A DNA stretch of 64,000 bases from Pseudomonas sp. SDI (GTDB taxonomy: Bacteria; Pseudomonadota; Gammaproteobacteria; Pseudomonadales; Pseudomonadaceae), in contig NZ_QETK01000006.1 in assembly GCF_003105155.1 (NCBI RefSeq), forward strand, positions 117,653-181,652. Reading direction: 5' to 3'. The notes below the pieces were generated by a model. It was given only the letters and a program-made list of their open reading frames with translations. It had not been told where the DNA came from and searched no databases. Positions 24,682 through 31,514 of this stretch are shown here, in pieces. Each line of letters begins with the position of its first letter. Position 1 is the first letter of the stretch. The position numbers and the translations under genes were made by a program.

Positions 24682-25601
24682 ACTGGTCGTCGGTGAACAT
24701 GCAATGGCCCGCGCAGAGCACGGGCTGGATGGATCAACTGGCCGGCGCTCAAGCGCTGGCCAGTCACGAGCTGGGCAGCACGGGCGATCGGCTGGCCAGC
24801 CTGGCCGACCAGGTGCAGACCAACCCGGGCCCAGTCGGCGAGGCCGCCCAGGGCGCAATCGCAGCCGGCCGGGCTGCGCTCCAGGAGCAACTGAGCCAGG
24901 CGCCGGCCTGCCTGCTGGTGACACCGTTCCAGAGCGGGGTTGGCCAAGGGCGCGGGCATCAGCGCTATCTGTCGGCCCCGAACCTGCTGCAGGTGATGGC
25001 CGATAAGCTCCTCCAACACGGCGCGGTTGGCCAGGCCAGCGGCGACCTTCACGCTCTGTCGATCATGTTCCTGGGCACCAGCTTTGCCGAGTTGGCCAGC
25101 GTCCTGTCGCGTTTCAATGCGCTGCTGCCGATGCCGGACCTGGTCAGGGCCGAGCGCCGGGCCGGCCAACTCTCCCGCCTGGAGAGCGAAAAGTGGGAGA
25201 TCCCCGTTGCTGCGCCTTTGCCGCGCTGGCAGTCGCTGCCGATGGAACGCTGCACGGTGCTCAAGACGATGAAACAGGCCATGGCCGGCCAGGTCGCCGT
25301 TCTGGAAGGCTACGCTGCGGACAGCTCGCCCATGGCTGACCTCGCAGCGCTGTCGCAGCGCAAGGCGGCGCAACAGCAGCAGCGCGACGGCCAGATGGCC
25401 GATCTGCGCGCACTGCTTGCTGGCGGTGTGCCTGATGAGCGCATGAAAGCCCGCCTGGTAGGGCCTGGCGACGCCGGCCAGTTGCGCCGACTCCTACTGC
25501 AGGAGGAAGCACCAGGGCATGAGTGGGTGCTTAGCGCCGGGGTCGTCCTGGTCGGCTCGCTCCCGGGCCTGGCCCTGGTGCGGGAGATGGTGGGCCTATG
25601 A
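24678..25601 (+). CDS. Tail/baseplate-region protein, unknown
   Basis: A 307-residue, Ala/Gln-rich, mostly helical protein within the tail cluster, coupled by 4-bp overlaps to both neighbours. It has a moderately hydrophobic patch at ~290-305. No family was recognised with confidence. HP1-type phages carry unnamed tail genes at this place, so a structural or assembly role in the tail tip is a position-based inference. Confidence 0.6.
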   Translation: MNWSSVNMQWPAQSTGWMDQLAGAQALASHELGSTGDRLASLADQVQTNPGPVGEAAQGAIAAGRAALQEQLSQAPACLLVTPFQSGVGQGRGHQRYLSAPNLLQVMADKLLQHGAVGQASGDLHALSIMFLGTSFAELASVLSRFNALLPMPDLVRAERRAGQLSRLESEKWEIPVAAPLPRWQSLPMERCTVLKTMKQAMAGQVAVLEGYAADSSPMADLAALSQRKAAQQQQRDGQMADLRALLAGGVPDERMKARLVGPGDAGQLRRLLLQEEAPGHEWVLSAGVVLVGSLPGLALVREMVGL

Positions 25602-26149
25602 CGTTGCTTCTCGATGGCCAGAAGGTCCAGGGCAAGCGCATGAAGGTCACCGCGAACCTGCGCATTGAAGCCGACGACATGTCGGGGCAGACCAGCGGAA
25701 CCCAGAAGGCGCACAAGGGCTTCAAGCCCAAGACCCTGACCGTATCGCTGACGATCCCCTACGTCGACAAGGACAACCTGCGCAGCCTGATGCGCCTGGC
25801 CGAGGCCACGGCCGGCGGTGGGCAGTTGAAGACATACCGCGTCGTCAACGACACGGCTGCGGCGTTCGGTATCCGCCAGGTGCAGTTCGCGGAAGGAGTG
25901 AGCGCCCGGGAGGACGACGTACTGGCCCAGTGGATCGTCCAGTTCACCTTGTCCGAAAAGCTGTCGAACCCGGAAAAGGTCGAGAGCCGGCGCAAGGCCA
26001 ACGGCACGACGGCGCAGTCTGCCCCAGGCCAGTCGGTCGGTGCCGGCGGCGAGTCGGGCGCTGGTACCGGGACCGGCGGCGCCCAGGAGCTGACTGGCTT
26101 CGAGTCCGTGCTCAAGCGTGTTGACGACTACCTGGGCGGTGGCTCATGA
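25598..26149 (+). CDS. Baseplate complex protein, HP1-like tail set
   Basis: A 183-residue protein with 'LLLDGQKVQGKRMKVTANLRIEADDMSGQTSGTQKAHKGFKPKTLTVSLTIPY', a pattern seen in HP1-like baseplate proteins. The C-terminus is a low-complexity Gly/Ala/Gln/Thr linker (~135-165) ending in a short helix. Overlaps of 4 bp link it to both neighbours. Probably part of the central hub ring between tube and spike. Confidence 0.65.
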   Translation: MTLLLDGQKVQGKRMKVTANLRIEADDMSGQTSGTQKAHKGFKPKTLTVSLTIPYVDKDNLRSLMRLAEATAGGGQLKTYRVVNDTAAAFGIRQVQFAEGVSAREDDVLAQWIVQFTLSEKLSNPEKVESRRKANGTTAQSAPGQSVGAGGESGAGTGTGGAQELTGFESVLKRVDDYLGGGS

Positions 26150-26856
26150 GCATGAAACTGCACAAGGTGCTCACCGTCGCCGGCGCCGAGCTGCCGCTGA
26201 TCCAGGATGAGGTCCGCCTGCAGCTGCGCCACCCGGGGCGTGCGTCCTTCACCGTGCAGGCCGACGCGCCAGTGAAGGGCCTGGTCACCCTCGACATTGG
26301 CTACAACGACAGCCCGTTGCAGCGGCACTTCATCGGCTATGTGGAGCGCAGCACTGCGGTGAACGGCCAGCAGCAGATCCTGTTCTGCCGCGAGCTGGCC
26401 ACCGTGCTCGAGGCGCCGCTGCCGCTCAACCTGCGCCACGTCAGCCTGCAGGGCGTGCTCGAGGAGATCAGCAAGAAAACCGGCCTGCGCTTTCGCGTGC
26501 CGGCACAAGCCTACGCCCAGGTGAAGGCCCCGTACTTCTACAACCTGGGCGGTGGCTACCAGGCGCTGGACAACCTAGCCAAGGTGTTCAGCGTGCCGGA
26601 CTTCATCTGGCAGCAGCAGGGCGACGGCGACGTGTTCGTCGGCAACTGGGCGGATAGCTTCTTTGGCGCTCGCTCGCCGCTGCAGCTGCCGATCGAGCTG
26701 TTCGACGGGTACCAAGGCAACCAGAGCGCCACGATTTCGGCCCTTCCGGGGCTGCGACCTGGTGCAACGATCAACCAGGGCGAGCGAATCACGAACGTGA
26801 CGCTCGCCGGCAACCAGATGGCCATCCGATGGACAACGCAATCAAACGCAGCGTAG
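26146..26856 (+). CDS. Tail hub protein (P2 gpD-like)
   Basis: A 236-residue protein in the gpD position: 'GRASFTVQADAPVKGLVTLDIGYND', 'FIGYVERSTAVNGQQQILFCRELATVL' and 'VSLQGVLEEISKKTGLRF' fit the hub-like fold (gp27/gpD) used at the tube end. It is shorter than P2 gpD (387), so the hub function may be split with its neighbours. It overlaps the spike gene by 28 bp. Confidence 0.7.
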   Translation: MSMKLHKVLTVAGAELPLIQDEVRLQLRHPGRASFTVQADAPVKGLVTLDIGYNDSPLQRHFIGYVERSTAVNGQQQILFCRELATVLEAPLPLNLRHVSLQGVLEEISKKTGLRFRVPAQAYAQVKAPYFYNLGGGYQALDNLAKVFSVPDFIWQQQGDGDVFVGNWADSFFGARSPLQLPIELFDGYQGNQSATISALPGLRPGATINQGERITNVTLAGNQMAIRWTTQSNAA

Positions 26857-27776
26857 AGCGGCAATTCCCCGAACTCACTGGCGGCTATCACCTGCCGCGC
26901 TTCGGCCGCGTGGTCGCGGTACCGGACGCCCCGGCGGCGCCCGGGCTGTGCGACGACTTCCGGCCGCGCTTCGGCGTCGACGTCGAGATCTTGCTGCCAG
27001 ACGGTGAGCCCGACCCGGACCTGCCTGTATTGACCAGCCTGCCGCTGCCGGCGCCGATGGGCGGGCAGGAGGCGGGCATGTTCGGCTTCCCCGAGGAGGG
27101 CACTACCGTGGTGGTGGGCTTCGCCTATGGCCTGCCGCACAAGCCCTTCATTCAGCAGATCCTGGCCCACGGGCTGAGCCTGCCCCGGGTGCCTAAGGGC
27201 GACCAGGTGTGGCAGCACAGCGAGGCCTGCCAGCAGCGCGTCGACGCGGACGGCAACTGGCTGCGCCAGACGGACGGAAAGATCCAGGACAAGGCGATTG
27301 AGCGCGAGGTGGAGGCCCTGGGCAACACCGAGCAGTTCCAGAGCCACACCGTGAACGTCGACGACCACAGCACCGAGACGGTCGGCGGCGTCAAGAAGAT
27401 CGAGGCCCTGGGCGCGCTCAAGCTGCTGTCGGGCGGATCCGCCAGCCTGGCGGCGGTGGGTGACCTGCACCAGGCCACCGGCCGCGACTTGAACCTGGTG
27501 GTGGGGCAGAAGCTGAACGCGACGGTCGGTGGCGACCTGCAGGAGCGGATTGAGGGCATCCGCCGAAGTGTTGCGCCGAAGACCTGGCTGGGCTCGGAAG
27601 GCGTGAACGTGCTGCAGGTGCTGTGCGACCTGATCGACGTGGTCCAGGGCATGAACTTGCAGATCGCAACACACGTCCATGCGTCCAGTCCTCCGCCGAA
27701 CAATGCAGCGGCTTTCACCGCTGATGCGACGAAAGCTGGGGCGTTACTCGGAAAACTAAGGCCGATCACATCGTGA
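26829..27776 (+). CDS. Baseplate spike protein (gpV-like)
   Basis: A 315-residue protein. An OB-fold-like N-terminal half ('FGRVVAVPDAP...', 'GFPEEGTTVVVGFAYGLPHKPFIQQIL') precedes a repeated beta region ('STETVGGVKKIEALGALKLLSGGSASLAAVGDLHQATGRDLNLVVGQKLNATVGGDL') expected to form a triple-stranded needle. 'THVHASSPPPNN' near the end is typical of spike tips. It pierces the outer membrane. It is the last structural gene. Confidence 0.82.
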   Translation: MDNAIKRSVERQFPELTGGYHLPRFGRVVAVPDAPAAPGLCDDFRPRFGVDVEILLPDGEPDPDLPVLTSLPLPAPMGGQEAGMFGFPEEGTTVVVGFAYGLPHKPFIQQILAHGLSLPRVPKGDQVWQHSEACQQRVDADGNWLRQTDGKIQDKAIEREVEALGNTEQFQSHTVNVDDHSTETVGGVKKIEALGALKLLSGGSASLAAVGDLHQATGRDLNLVVGQKLNATVGGDLQERIEGIRRSVAPKTWLGSEGVNVLQVLCDLIDVVQGMNLQIATHVHASSPPPNNAAAFTADATKAGALLGKLRPITS

Positions 27777-28141
27777 TGCTTACTTTGGTCTTTGACATAG
27801 AGACTATTTTTTAACTATCAAGCCTCACTAAGCCGAGATAGTTATTATCGGAGTCGAGCTGTGATCGTTGATAGTTACTCCTATAGCGGACAAGCCGTCG
27901 GGCGGTGGTGTGACATGCGAATGCACCCCAAAAGTGCAACTTTGGGAGCTGATTTACAGTTTGAATGTAATTTGGTGTGGCCGGGCGGTTAATAACTTGC
28001 CCGGGCGCCAGAGGGAAATGTAACAAATCGTTTCAAGGTTATGCTTTTGTAGAAACGCGCGGAATTTGGCCGCGATTCAGTAAAGATCGGCACTTGCCGA
28101 GGTTCTTGCTCCGCCCGGGCACCTAGGCGGGCAGAAAAAGA

Positions 28142-28167
28142 AAAGGCCCGCACTGGTGCGGGCCTTT
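28142..28167 (+). terminator. Strong hairpin terminator
   Basis: AAAGGCCCGCAC (28142-28153) pairs with GTGCGGGCCTTT (28156-28167) across a 2-base minimal loop. A-rich before and T-rich at the end, it should work in both directions. It is 370 bp beyond the spike gene and the likely end of the late transcript. Confidence 0.8.
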
Positions 28168-28426
28168 GCCGACAAGATTCGCGGGCTTCCCATCCTGTAT
28201 CTGCATGGGTAAGCTTGCTCCAACCGTTGGCGGGTACAGCTTTTCTTACTAGACATTCGAGAGGCTAAGGGTACCCGACGAGGTCGTCAACAGTCGCATC
28301 GGTCGCGTGACCACGCATTTCATTGCAGTTATGGCTACGAAGTTCACCGCATCACCTGTGTTGGATTTTAGCGGCTAAAAAAGCGGTGTTCTTAACTGGC
28401 GACGATTTCTCGGTCCAACGGGAAAC

Positions 28427-28451
28427 TATTCAACAACTAGTTGAATATAAA
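28427..28451 (+). promoter_or_regulatory. Dyad overlapping a -10 element before the 33-codon gene
   Basis: TATTCAAC (28427-28434) and GTTGAATA (28440-28447) form a perfect 8-bp dyad around AACTA. Its right arm runs into TATAAA (28446-28451), a good -10 hexamer 24 bases before the small gene. This looks like an operator/promoter for that gene; the regulator is unknown. Confidence 0.5.
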
Positions 28452-28474
28452 ATTCACCGTTGAAGGGCTATCTC

Positions 28475-28576
28475 ATGAAAGCTTGGATCGATCGCTGTTT
28501 GCCCGAATGGGCCGTTCGGCTAATCGCCGGCGGGTATTATGTAGCGAAGATACTGGACTACTGGTTCGGTAAGTAA
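28475..28576 (+). CDS. 33-residue small protein, unknown
   Basis: ATG 28475 to TAA 28574-28576 encodes 33 residues: a Trp-containing charged start (KAWIDRCLPEW), a hydrophobic centre (AVRLIAGGYYVAKIL) and 'DYWFGK' at the end. One short amphipathic or membrane helix is likely. A GAAGG ribosome site lies 9 nt upstream (28462-28466), a dyad/-10 lies ahead and a strong terminator starts 4 bases behind, so the locus is a compact independent unit. Small toxin, lysis-inhibition, superinfection exclusion or host-modulating peptide are all possible; none is demonstrated. Confidence 0.6.
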   Translation: MKAWIDRCLPEWAVRLIAGGYYVAKILDYWFGK

Positions 28577-28580
28577 ATGG

Positions 28581-28604
28581 ACAGGGGCTTCGGCCCCTGT
28601 TTTT
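28581..28604 (+). terminator. Terminator with TTCG tetraloop
   Basis: ACAGGGGC (28581-28588), TTCG loop, GCCCCTGT (28593-28600), then TTTT. A textbook rho-independent terminator for the 33-codon gene. The converging minus-strand gene ends just beyond it. Confidence 0.9.
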
Positions 28605-28618
28605 CATCAACTCCCTAC

Positions 28619-28915
28619 TCACCTTACCCTGCACCACCAGGACTGCGCGTAAGCGCAGCCATCGATGAACTCGATCCCGCTCAATACGTAACCCATCGTC
28701 GACATCCCTGATAGGCGAGCGTCGTAGAGTGGCTGCAGTTGCGAGAGACCTCGCTTGTTTCCGGGATGCAGTTCGGCAACATTCGTTGCCCGCCCCAATC
28801 GACGATCATGCACACACGTCACCCGGACGTCTCCGCGATGGGGCTGATACGTGCGTCGCTCATCCTTGGTCAACTCTACCCCTCGCAGACGCAGCGGGAT
28901 TACATCTACGTGCAT
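28619..28915 (-). CDS. Small cargo protein, second gene of SOS operon, unknown
   Basis: A 98-residue basic protein with ATG 28915 behind AAGGGGAA. It starts ten bases inside the end of the upstream gene, so translation is coupled. Basic, Cys- and His-containing segments (VRVTCVHDRRLGRATNV) precede a hydrophobic C-terminal part (MGYVLSGIEFIDGCAYAQSWW). I do not recognise the family; the composition and codon use look like real coding sequence. Confidence 0.55.
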   Translation of the reverse strand: MHVDVIPLRLRGVELTKDERRTYQPHRGDVRVTCVHDRRLGRATNVAELHPGNKRGLSQLQPLYDARLSGMSTMGYVLSGIEFIDGCAYAQSWWCRVR

Positions 28916-29169
28916 GACACGTTCCCCTTGCCTTGAGGCTCTGCTTTGTCCAGCTCGTCCTGGGCGCGCTCTAAGGCGTGCTCCAAAGCCGCATCCGCCA
29001 GCTCCAGCATCTCGGCGAGGGTGTTCTGGCCGATCGCATGAACATCGCGCAGAGCGTAGGCCTGGTGCAGGAGTTCGCGGTGGTGAGCGATCGGCGACTC
29101 ATACAAGGCTCGTTTGTCCTGGAGCAACAGATGCCAATCCTCGGCGGCGGTGATGGCGGTGGTCGACAT
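28906..29169 (-). CDS. Small helical cargo protein, first gene of SOS operon
   Basis: An 87-residue protein, almost wholly helical and acidic at the end: 'AAEDWHLLLQDKRALYESPIAHHRELLHQAYAL' then 'LAEMLELADAALEHALERAQDELDKAE'. ATG 29169 is 20 bases from a perfect LexA box (29189-29204) on the upstream side, so it should be induced by DNA damage. TTG 29184 is an alternative start closer to the box. Function unknown; small helical SOS proteins in prophages can be antirepressors or cell-division inhibitors. Confidence 0.6.
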   Translation of the reverse strand: MSTTAITAAEDWHLLLQDKRALYESPIAHHRELLHQAYALRDVHAIGQNTLAEMLELADAALEHALERAQDELDKAEPQGKGNVSCT

Positions 29170-29188
29170 GGGATACACTCGCAAATAT

Positions 29189-29204
29189 CTGTATGTGCAT
29201 ACAG
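29189..29204 (-). promoter_or_regulatory. LexA box (perfect palindrome)
   Basis: CTGTATGTGCATACAG matches the LexA consensus CTGTAT-N4-ATACAG on both arms. It stands directly upstream of the leftward two-gene operon and is the best LexA site in the window. Confidence 0.85.
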
Positions 29205-29741
29205 TATTTATTCAGGGGTGCGCTTTGGCTACCGCCAGCAGACGAGTTGCTCGGCCCGCGAGTGAAAAATCCGGGGCTGGGAAAAAAATCGGTCGAGAAA
29301 ATCACTTATCCCCCTCCCGCCGACGCGCTTTATGTCGCAAAAAAGTGCAAATACCAGGTGCGGTGTAACGGAAGCGCCGGCCCTGCCCGCCGTGGGCTCT
29401 GGACGAGGGTGGGGCATTGCACAGAGTGCAAAGAATTGCAGAAGAATGTCAGTTTTTTTCACCGAGTGCATCGGACCGGGGTGAGCAATCCCCGATCGCT
29501 AAGCTCCCGTAGCACGGGAGCTTGCCTCTGGAAAACCAGCCAAATGGGAGGTTTTCAAAATCACCGCTGCTCTGTGCCTAGTATATTCAACCGAACTGGC
29601 TCGTTTGCATCACGACTGGCTGAAAGCCACAAAGGGCGGGGCTTGCAGAGAATTTTTCACTTTGAAAGGCTTCGCACAGCCTTGCATGCGAGCATCGTAT
29701 ATATGCCCTGGTCAGTTCTTGCGAATGCAGTATTATCGGTA
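29205..29741. other. Gene-poor stretch with hairpins between two SOS promoters
   Basis: No convincing gene. A plus-strand frame from TTG 29225 gives 47 very basic residues and cannot be excluded. Hairpins: AAGCTCCCGT/ACGGGAGCTT (29501-29523, perfect 10-bp stem, 3-base loop), GAAAACC/GGTTTTC (29531-29556) and CGGGG/CCCCG near 29477-29494. No T-runs follow the stems. The series could be a structured RNA or remnant terminators. Confidence 0.45.
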
Positions 29742-29757
29742 CTGGCTATATATACAG
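29742..29757 (+). promoter_or_regulatory. LexA-type box at the methylase promoter
   Basis: CTGGCTATATATACAG deviates from the LexA consensus only in the left arm (CTGG for CTGT). The flanks TA..TA also match. The inner TATATAT provides a -10. The methylase ATG is 16 bases downstream. Confidence 0.6.
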
Positions 29758-29773
29758 TAAGGTGCTGCATTTG

Positions 29774-30568
29774 ATGTCAGCTCCAATCATTCCCTGGATG
29801 GGTGGCAAGCGCCGCCTCGCTGATCGCTTGATCCCACTCTTTCCACCGCATGAGTGCTACGTCGAAGTCTTCGCAGGCGGCGCTGCGCTTTACTTCCTAA
29901 GACCTCAACAGGCGCCGGTAGAGGTCTTGAATGATCTGAACGGCGACCTGGTGACGCTCTACCGGGTGGTGCAGAACCACCTGGAGGAGTTCGTTAGGCA
30001 GTTCAAATGGGCACTCAGCTCCCGGCAAATCTTCGAGTGGCAAAAGATGACACGGCCAGAGACGTTGACGGACATCCAGCGTGCTGCTCGGTTTTTCTAC
30101 CTGCAGCAGCACGCGTTCGGCGGCAAAGTCACCGGCCAGACGTTCGGTACTGCGACTACGGGGCCGGCGATCAACCTGTTGCGCATAGAGGAGAACCTAT
30201 CCGCAGCGTGGCAACGCCTTGCCGGCACCTACGTGGAAAACCTGTCCTGGTTCGACTGCGCGGAGCGCTACGATCGAGCACATACCTTTTTTTACATGGA
30301 TCCTCCGTATTGGAAGACCGCAGGGTATGGCGTCGACTTCCCGTTTGAGGAATACGAGCGCATGGCCGAATTCATGAGGAGGTGCAAAGGCAAGGTGATG
30401 GTGAGTATCAACGATCATCCGGACATTCGGAGGGTGTTCGAGGGCTTTCACCTCGAAACGTTGAACATTCAGTACTGCAACGGTAATCAGCGGGAGGGAA
30501 AGGCTCAACTGAGCCGGGAGCTGGTGATTACTAACTGGGAGCCTGCGGCCTTCGGGGGATTATTTTGA
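29774..30568 (+). CDS. DNA N6-adenine methyltransferase (Dam/D12 class)
   Basis: A 264-residue protein with the D12-class order: 'PWMGGKRRL' (7-15), SAM-binding 'EVFAGGAALYF' (31-41), the catalytic DPPYW at 176-180 and the closing 'RELVITNW'. It transfers methyl from SAM to adenine in DNA; the target sequence is not predictable. ATG 29774 has AAGG upstream; GTG 29762 is a longer alternative. A LexA-type box just upstream suggests expression on induction. No cognate nuclease is nearby, so it is an orphan phage methylase, perhaps for protection from restriction or timing of packaging. Confidence 0.88.
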   Translation: MSAPIIPWMGGKRRLADRLIPLFPPHECYVEVFAGGAALYFLRPQQAPVEVLNDLNGDLVTLYRVVQNHLEEFVRQFKWALSSRQIFEWQKMTRPETLTDIQRAARFFYLQQHAFGGKVTGQTFGTATTGPAINLLRIEENLSAAWQRLAGTYVENLSWFDCAERYDRAHTFFYMDPPYWKTAGYGVDFPFEEYERMAEFMRRCKGKVMVSINDHPDIRRVFEGFHLETLNIQYCNGNQREGKAQLSRELVITNWEPAAFGGLF

Positions 30569-30608
30569 TTGCGTTGACGGATCGCTTTACCTACAAGTGA
30601 CCTAACAA

Positions 30609-30631
30609 AAAGCCCGCTTAGTGCGGGCTTT
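30609..30631. terminator. Bidirectional terminator between methylase and DUF2335 gene
   Basis: AAAGCCCGC (30609-30617) and GCGGGCTTT (30623-30631) pair over five bases. On the minus strand a T-run follows (TTTTTG), so it ends the DUF2335 transcript; for the plus strand it ends the methylase transcript. Confidence 0.82.
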
Positions 30632-30634
30632 GCA

Positions 30635-31171
30635 TCACTTCTTTTTGCTGGCAGGAGGAGGGGGCTCAGGTTTTTCGTTGCTTTCGCTTGGCGTGCGTTT
30701 TCTACGTCCTGTGATAAAAGCAGCGACGATCCCGCCAAATCCTACAGTTCCCAAGACCCCTGCTGCGACCTCTCGACCCTGAGTCGCCAGATATACGACT
30801 GCTCCGATCACAGTCAGCGCGATGATGAGAGCAAACAACTGGCCTAGGAGGACTTCCACAACGTACCAAGTGGACATCTTCTCATCGATCGACATCGCTC
30901 GATCTTCAATGCCTTGTCGATGAGCTGTTTGGCTGGTTGTCCATTGGACAATTTCTTTAGCGAGTCCTGGGACTACAGCATCGTATTCTTGCAGAAGCGC
31001 GGGGGGAGGTAGGGGGCCTTGAAAACTCTTGGCTACCACGGCAGTTTGCCTTTTCTCGCGCTCAATAACCCCCTCGCGTGGTTCTTGACGAGTATCAGAT
31101 TTGCTCGGCGTTACGTTCTTTGGCTTCTGCGACACGCTGGCTGCCTTGCTCTGCTGCTTTATAGAAGTCAC
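30635..31171 (-). CDS. DUF2335-family membrane protein
   Basis: A 178-residue protein. Residues ~55-95 carry the DUF2335 pattern 'LLQEYDAVVPGLAKEIVQWTTSQTAHRQGIE', followed by two membrane helices (~105-128 and ~130-150, with a short loop) and a Lys/Pro-rich tail (PEPPPPASKKK). GTG 31171 is chosen for its AGGTG site 7 nt upstream; a TTG at 31177 is also in frame. Its function is unknown. It overlaps the small exported protein gene by 77 bp, a translation-coupled pair. As a membrane protein at the prophage end it may act in superinfection exclusion or stress, which is only inference. Confidence 0.75.
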   Translation of the reverse strand: MTSIKQQSKAASVSQKPKNVTPSKSDTRQEPREGVIEREKRQTAVVAKSFQGPLPPPALLQEYDAVVPGLAKEIVQWTTSQTAHRQGIEDRAMSIDEKMSTWYVVEVLLGQLFALIIALTVIGAVVYLATQGREVAAGVLGTVGFGGIVAAFITGRRKRTPSESNEKPEPPPPASKKK

Positions 31172-31322
31172 GACCAATCACCTGCACGTCCTGCTGCAGT
31201 GCCTCGTAATCAGTTTGTGCCAGTTCGGATCCTTGGCCACGATAGTGGCTATAGCCTTGAGCTGGGCAAAGCACCAAAACGGACCCGATGCCAGAGAGAA
31301 TATTCTTGAGCATACGATTCAC
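31095..31322 (-). CDS. Small exported protein, partner of DUF2335 gene
   Basis: 75 residues from GTG 31322 (ATG 31313 is an alternative). A signal peptide-like start (MLKNILSGIGSVLVLCPAQG) is followed by a Gln/Glu-rich helical region (TDYEALQQDVQVIGRDFYKAAEQGSQRVAEAKERN). The Cys in VLVLC is not a good lipobox. The last 77 bases overlap the start of the DUF2335 gene in another frame, so the two proteins probably act together in the envelope. Family unrecognised. Confidence 0.5.
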   Translation of the reverse strand: MNRMLKNILSGIGSVLVLCPAQGYSHYRGQGSELAQTDYEALQQDVQVIGRDFYKAAEQGSQRVAEAKERNAEQI

Positions 31323-31498
31323 ATTAATAGTCCGATGTCAGAAAAAAGGCGCGCGCATTCTACAGGTTAGCCTGTAAATGCGCAATTTTTTTGACGTTTG
31401 TTTCATGGCTCCAATACCAGTGATTAAAGCCATTGACAAGTCCGTCAACCCAAGAATGACATGTGGGTAGTACGCTGTACACTGATCTTTTTAACAGT

Positions 31499-31514
31499 CT
31501 GTATGAATGTACAG
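31499..31514 (-). promoter_or_regulatory. LexA-type box near the right end of the prophage
   Basis: CTGTATGAATGTACAG fits CTGTAT-N4-(A/G)TACAG. It is 177 bp upstream of the leftward exported-protein/DUF2335 pair and is probably their SOS switch. The intervening leader has no other gene I trust. Confidence 0.65.

Larger units (their letters stand above)
27777..28474. other. Non-coding AT-richer stretch between late genes and cargo
   Basis: About 700 bp without a convincing gene; the frames present are short and unlike protein. It holds an inverted repeat TAACTATCAA (27812-27821) / TTGATAGTTA (27868-27877) with a smaller internal dyad around 27831-27850. It also holds a strong terminator (28142-28167) and a dyad/promoter near 28427-28451. 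Base composition changes abruptly from the GC-rich late genes. Confidence 0.6.

Noticed and set aside
27811..28026. 71-residue minus-strand frame after the spike gene
   Set aside because: No ribosome site and its composition matches random AT-rich sequence; it spans the inverted repeat.
29193..29774. 193-residue plus-strand frame
   Set aside because: No ribosome site, starts inside a LexA box, crosses several hairpins and has no protein-like pattern.
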